From the NCBI GenBank assembly GCA_031282235.1, contig JAITED010000083.1, forward strand, positions 1 to 9,222: a stretch of 9,222 nt of DNA, in the 5' to 3' direction. The stretch comes from Propionibacteriaceae bacterium (lineage in GTDB: Bacteria; Actinomycetota; Actinomycetes; Propionibacteriales; Propionibacteriaceae). The translations under genes and the position numbers were made by a program. Within the stretch, counting starts at the first letter, position 1. Each line of letters opens with the position of its first letter. The notes under the pieces are model-generated. The model searched no databases. It saw nothing but the letters and a program-made list of their open reading frames with translations, and was not told the origin of the DNA. Of the stretch, positions 6,432 through 9,222 are shown one piece after another.

Positions 6432-6452
6432 TTATTCAAATACTTATTCAAA
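6432..6452 (-). repeat. Duplicated TTTGAATAA at the purU stop
   Basis: On the coding strand TTTGAATAA (6452-6444, containing the TAA stop) is followed by GTA and a second TTTGAATAA (6440-6432). The second copy would supply another TAA after the true stop. It looks like a small local duplication without clear function. Confidence 0.6.
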
Positions 6453-7292
6453 GATGACGGTACGCACCCCATCGAGCAGGATACGATGTTCGGCGAAAAG
6501 CCGTACGGCGTGCAGCAGCGTAGTGGATTCGATGTCCCGGCCTAGTTCCCGCAACGCTTCTGAGCCTTTGGAGTGATCCACCGGCAAAACGGATTGCGCG
6601 ATGATCGGGCCTTCATCCAAATCGCCGGTGACGAAATGGGCGGTTGCACCAATGAGCTTCACACCGCGGGCGTGTGCCTGCTTGTATGGGTTAGCGCCCT
6701 TGAACCCAGGCAGGAACGAATGGTGGATGTTTATGGCTTTCCCAGCCAGAAAATCGCACAAATTAGGGCTGAGAATCTGCATGTAGCGAGCCAACACCAC
6801 CAGTTCTATGCCCTGTTCCACCACCACATCGCGGATGCGTTGCTCCGCTGCAGCCTTGGTGTCGGGGAAGATTACTCGGTGCTCAAAAGGCACACCGTAG
6901 AATCCGGCCAATGGAGCCAGTTTTTCGTGGTTGCCGAGTACCAGTTTCACATCAATGGGCAGCGTTCCTGCATACTGCCGTCCCAGTAGCGCCGCCAAAG
7001 TGTGTGAGGCTTGCGAGACTAATATCAAAGTGCGGGTCGGTCTGCCCACCTCATCAATCACCAATGTGCCATTCAACTGTTGTGCAATTACTTCAAGTGC
7101 CGCTGCCAACGCCTCATGCCCCGAATCGTGTTCCACTTGGATACGGGTGAAAAACCGGCCGGTGTCTGGGGAGGAATACTGCTGTAGCTCGGTAATGTTG
7201 CCGCACACGCTCACAATCGCGCCGGTGAGCGCGTACACGATGCCTGGTTTGTCACTACACGAGAACGTGACCACTGAATGGTTCACCGCCAT
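6444..7292 (-). CDS. purU: Formyltetrahydrofolate deformylase PurU
   Basis: PurU hydrolyses 10-formyltetrahydrofolate to formate and tetrahydrofolate in the cytoplasm, balancing the one-carbon pool and supplying formate. The 282-residue length is normal. An N-terminal ACT-type regulatory domain is seen at about 6-80 (SCSDKPGIVYALTGAI, then GRFFTRIQVE). The formyltransferase-fold domain fills the rest, with GNHEKLAPLAGFYGVPF near 120-136 and VVLARYMQILSP near 165-176. The active-site motif INIHHSFLP is at 187-195, and HFVTGDLDEGPII at 219-231. Asn188, His190 and Asp226 align with the catalytic triad known from GAR transformylase. The ATG at 7292 comes 4 bp after the radical SAM stop, with a G-rich ribosome-binding site 7 nt upstream. 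The ACT domain and length separate it from PurN. Confidence 0.95.
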   Translation of the reverse strand: MAVNHSVVTFSCSDKPGIVYALTGAIVSVCGNITELQQYSSPDTGRFFTRIQVEHDSGHEALAAALEVIAQQLNGTLVIDEVGRPTRTLILVSQASHTLAALLGRQYAGTLPIDVKLVLGNHEKLAPLAGFYGVPFEHRVIFPDTKAAAEQRIRDVVVEQGIELVVLARYMQILSPNLCDFLAGKAINIHHSFLPGFKGANPYKQAHARGVKLIGATAHFVTGDLDEGPIIAQSVLPVDHSKGSEALRELGRDIESTTLLHAVRLFAEHRILLDGVRTVIFE

Positions 7293-7296
7293 GGCA

Positions 7297-8259
7297 CTAC
7301 CCCCGCACTTTCAGCCCAGAGAGCACCATCTCGGGGTGGAGGCGGAACAGCAAACTCATCTCGGGGCCCATGCCGAAGCCGCATTCGTCGCACACCCCGG
7401 CATCTTGACCGGGACAGTGCATGATACGGGTGCCGTCGGAGGTTACGAAGTTGGATATCCAGCAGGCGCGATGGTCAGCGAAAGAGCGGGGGTCGCGCAA
7501 CAGTTTCATACCCGCCTGAGAGTTCATAATCGGGTATCCCGCCTGTTTTAGGGCGATAGCGGTGGCGATGATTTCGGCGCGCACCTCAGGCGGCACTATC
7601 AGGCCGCGATCCTCGTAAGGCACGTAAAAGCTGAATGACAAGCGGTTTAGCTTGGGGTGATTCTTCACCAACTCGGCCACTTTGGGGAAGTCGCGCCAGT
7701 TGTGCGCAGTGACCGTCATGTTGACGTTCATGTTGGGGTGGGAGGACTCCGCGATGTTTTTCATGGCTCTGGCGAACGTGCCGGGGCCGCGCTGATAGTC
7801 GTGTTCGGCCTCTAGGCCGTCGATGCTAATCCAAATCAGGTCGGGGTGTATGTTGATGGGCTGTTGCGCGTTGGTGGTCACTGTAGTGGAGAAGAATCCG
7901 ATTTCGCGCGCCAAATCAATCAGCGAGTTCAAGTCAGCGCCGCGCACCCGGTCTCGCCACAGCAACGGTTCCCCGCCCTCAAAGTCGACGATTCGGCTGC
8001 CCGCCTCGTAGCTGAACTTCAACTGCTCGCGCACCTCGTCGTAGGTCATGGTGGAGACATACGGCCCTTCGCGCACCACGTTGCAGTGTTTGCACTTCAG
8101 ATTGCAGCGGTCGGTGATGAAGATTACGGATTGCAGCGGGTGGCGTTGCCCCAACAGCTTGCAGCGGAAAAACCACCAAGCGTAGTACGGCAGCTCGGTT
8201 AGGAGCCGCAACAACTCCCCGAATACGGGAACATGCAACAGTTTCTTACGCAACGGCAT
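7297..8259 (-). CDS. Radical SAM protein with C-terminal cysteine cluster, function unknown
   Basis: A 320-residue enzyme expected to cleave S-adenosylmethionine at a [4Fe-4S] cluster. The cluster-binding motif CNLKCKHC gives Cys52, Cys56 and Cys59. EGGEPLL at 94-100 is the SAM-contacting GGE motif, and IWISIDG at 142-148 is a conserved core strand. Four later cysteines (266, 282, 290, 293) in the pattern C-x15-C-x7-C-x2-C resemble a SPASM/twitch-type site for an extra iron-sulfur cluster. The N-terminus (10-36) is rich in Leu, Tyr, Trp and Phe and may touch the membrane. The lead into the core (LLGQRHPLQ) recalls HpnH-like lipid-pathway proteins. The ATG at 8259 lies 4 bp after the prenyltransferase stop, with AGGTGG 7 nt upstream. 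The neighbour suggests action on a prenylated quinone or lipid. Peptide modification is an alternative, but no precursor gene is seen. Confidence 0.85.
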   Translation of the reverse strand: MPLRKKLLHVPVFGELLRLLTELPYYAWWFFRCKLLGQRHPLQSVIFITDRCNLKCKHCNVVREGPYVSTMTYDEVREQLKFSYEAGSRIVDFEGGEPLLWRDRVRGADLNSLIDLAREIGFFSTTVTTNAQQPINIHPDLIWISIDGLEAEHDYQRGPGTFARAMKNIAESSHPNMNVNMTVTAHNWRDFPKVAELVKNHPKLNRLSFSFYVPYEDRGLIVPPEVRAEIIATAIALKQAGYPIMNSQAGMKLLRDPRSFADHRACWISNFVTSDGTRIMHCPGQDAGVCDECGFGMGPEMSLLFRLHPEMVLSGLKVRG

Positions 8260-8263
8260 TGCA

Positions 8264-9222
8264 TCACCACCTAACGAAACTGGCCAGCGCCAGTATAGTC
8301 ACGAAATACATCAACAGATTACGCGAAAGATACCAACGCACCATGAACCAATCGATGCCGAACTTGCGTATCAACTCCCAATCACCGCAGGGGCCATACC
8401 AAGGCTTCGGGGGGTAATCTACGGCGGGATGGTCTACGTATTCCCTTATCAAACGCCAAAACTCGAATGTGACCGGCAAGGTGAGCGCCACTGCGAGTGA
8501 GAGCTTGGTGAGCGCACCGTATGCCACCCCTAGGCCGACCGCTGCGTATGAAGCGATTAGCAGGCCAGCCGCCACCCACAACCCGCGCGCTTTAGAGCCG
8601 AGCGCTACCACTAGGGTGGTGCGCTCAGCGGCTTTGTCTGGGTCAAAATCCATGATGGCGTGGGCGTTCAGAATGTTGATGGTGAGCAGCCCGGACGGGA
8701 TGGACACCCAAATCGCCACCGCATCCACGCGCCCACAAGCCACAAAATACGCCGCACTCACCAACACTGGCCCGAAGATGATGCCCGTAACCACCTCGCC
8801 GAGCCCGTGGTACGAAAGTCGAAGCGGCGGCCCGGAGTAGAGATAACCCAGCACTAGCGCCACCCCGGCGAAAGCAACCGTTCCGTAGCCGCGGAAAACG
8901 AACACCACTACTCCAAATCCGGCGGCGATAGCTAGGAACCCGGCTCCGGCTTTCGCCACGTCTTTGATGGTGAGGCCGTCCGTGAGGTAGGCGCATTTGC
9001 CCATCCGGGCGCGAATGCCGCCATCGGCTAAAGCCTGCCGTCTGGCCACCGCCCCACCGGTGTAATCGAAGTAATCATCCAACAGATTCAAGCCGGAGTG
9101 GGCGAATGCGACCCCGATGAAACCGCACAACGCCGCCCATACGTTAAAACTGCTGGGGGCATCCGCTGGGGCATAAACCCATGTTGACAACGCCAACAGC
9201 GTACCCAGCAGGTATGGGGTCA
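8264..9222 (-). CDS. UbiA-superfamily prenyltransferase, MenA-like, partial (start outside window)
   Basis: This polytopic membrane enzyme would transfer a polyprenyl chain from its diphosphate to an aromatic or other acceptor. A TTG at 9196 could start translation, but the frame stays open to the right edge and encodes PYLLGTLLA, which looks like the usual first UbiA membrane span; the true start is therefore probably beyond 9222. Numbered from the TTG, the first Asp-rich motif NLLDDYFDY is at 37-45 and the second, DFDPDKAAE, at 183-191; both bind Mg-diphosphate. YLYSGPPLRLSYHGLGE (118-134) and FGPVLVSAAYF (141-151) resemble MenA. About six more hydrophobic spans follow. The C-terminal part (about 255-292) is rich in Trp, Pro and Tyr and unlike typical MenA. 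Being paired with a radical SAM gene and away from other men genes makes a dedicated role as likely as menaquinone synthesis. Confidence 0.85.
   Translation of the reverse strand, partial: TPYLLGTLLALSTWVYAPADAPSSFNVWAALCGFIGVAFAHSGLNLLDDYFDYTGGAVARRQALADGGIRARMGKCAYLTDGLTIKDVAKAGAGFLAIAAGFGVVVFVFRGYGTVAFAGVALVLGYLYSGPPLRLSYHGLGEVVTGIIFGPVLVSAAYFVACGRVDAVAIWVSIPSGLLTINILNAHAIMDFDPDKAAERTTLVVALGSKARGLWVAAGLLIASYAAVGLGVAYGALTKLSLAVALTLPVTFEFWRLIREYVDHPAVDYPPKPWYGPCGDWELIRKFGIDWFMVRWYLSRNLLMYFVTILALASFVRW

Noticed and set aside
7297..8259. Hopanoid biosynthesis HpnH for the radical SAM gene
   Set aside because: Only the lead-in to the core resembles HpnH. No squalene or hopanoid genes are present, and the neighbour is a UbiA prenyltransferase.
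9194..9196. TTG at 9196 as the real start of the prenyltransferase
   Set aside because: The frame continues to the window edge and encodes a plausible first membrane span (PYLLGTLLA), and no convincing ribosome-binding site precedes the TTG.

Overview
The window looks like the chromosome of a propionic-acid actinobacterium (order Propionibacteriales, probably family Propionibacteriaceae). The main reason is the partial gene at the left edge. Its protein matches, almost residue for residue as I remember it, the 5S subunit of methylmalonyl-CoA carboxyltransferase (transcarboxylase), a hallmark enzyme of the Wood-Werkman propionate cycle. Base composition appears moderately GC-rich, with AT-rich intergenic stretches. 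The family placement is inference from gene content, since no rRNA is present.

Every gene I can support lies on the minus strand, so transcription runs from high to low coordinates. The order in reading direction is: a UbiA/MenA-like prenyltransferase (8264 to beyond 9222, start outside the window), a radical SAM protein (7297-8259), formyltetrahydrofolate deformylase PurU (6444-7292), a 278-bp intergenic region, a peptide-type ABC importer, and the transcarboxylase 5S gene (542 down past base 1). The importer consists of a lipoprotein binding protein (4564-6165), permease B (3314-4354), permease C (2277-3311) and a fused double ATPase (560-2287).

The right-hand three genes are separated by only 4 bp each and probably form one operon. 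The prenyltransferase plus radical SAM pair suggests an unassigned modification of a quinone or other prenyl lipid. PurU releases formate and tetrahydrofolate from 10-formyl-THF, and its link to the pair is unclear. The importer is complete in one cluster. A 209-bp gap with a strong hairpin separates the binding-protein gene from the permease genes, which fits higher expression of the binding protein. The permease B, permease C, ATPase and 5S genes then follow with gaps of 2 bp, an 11-bp overlap and 17 bp.

The least ordinary items are: (a) a REP-like palindrome lying in frame inside the first 25 codons of the ATPase gene, just after a perfect Shine-Dalgarno and start; (b) the prenyltransferase/radical SAM/PurU cassette, whose radical SAM protein has a C-terminal cysteine cluster; (c) a Thr/Lys/Ala-rich extension of the 5S subunit containing an exact 12-bp tandem duplication; and (d) a dense set of repeats and dyads upstream of the binding-protein gene. 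I saw no tRNA, rRNA, CRISPR array, insertion sequence or phage gene.
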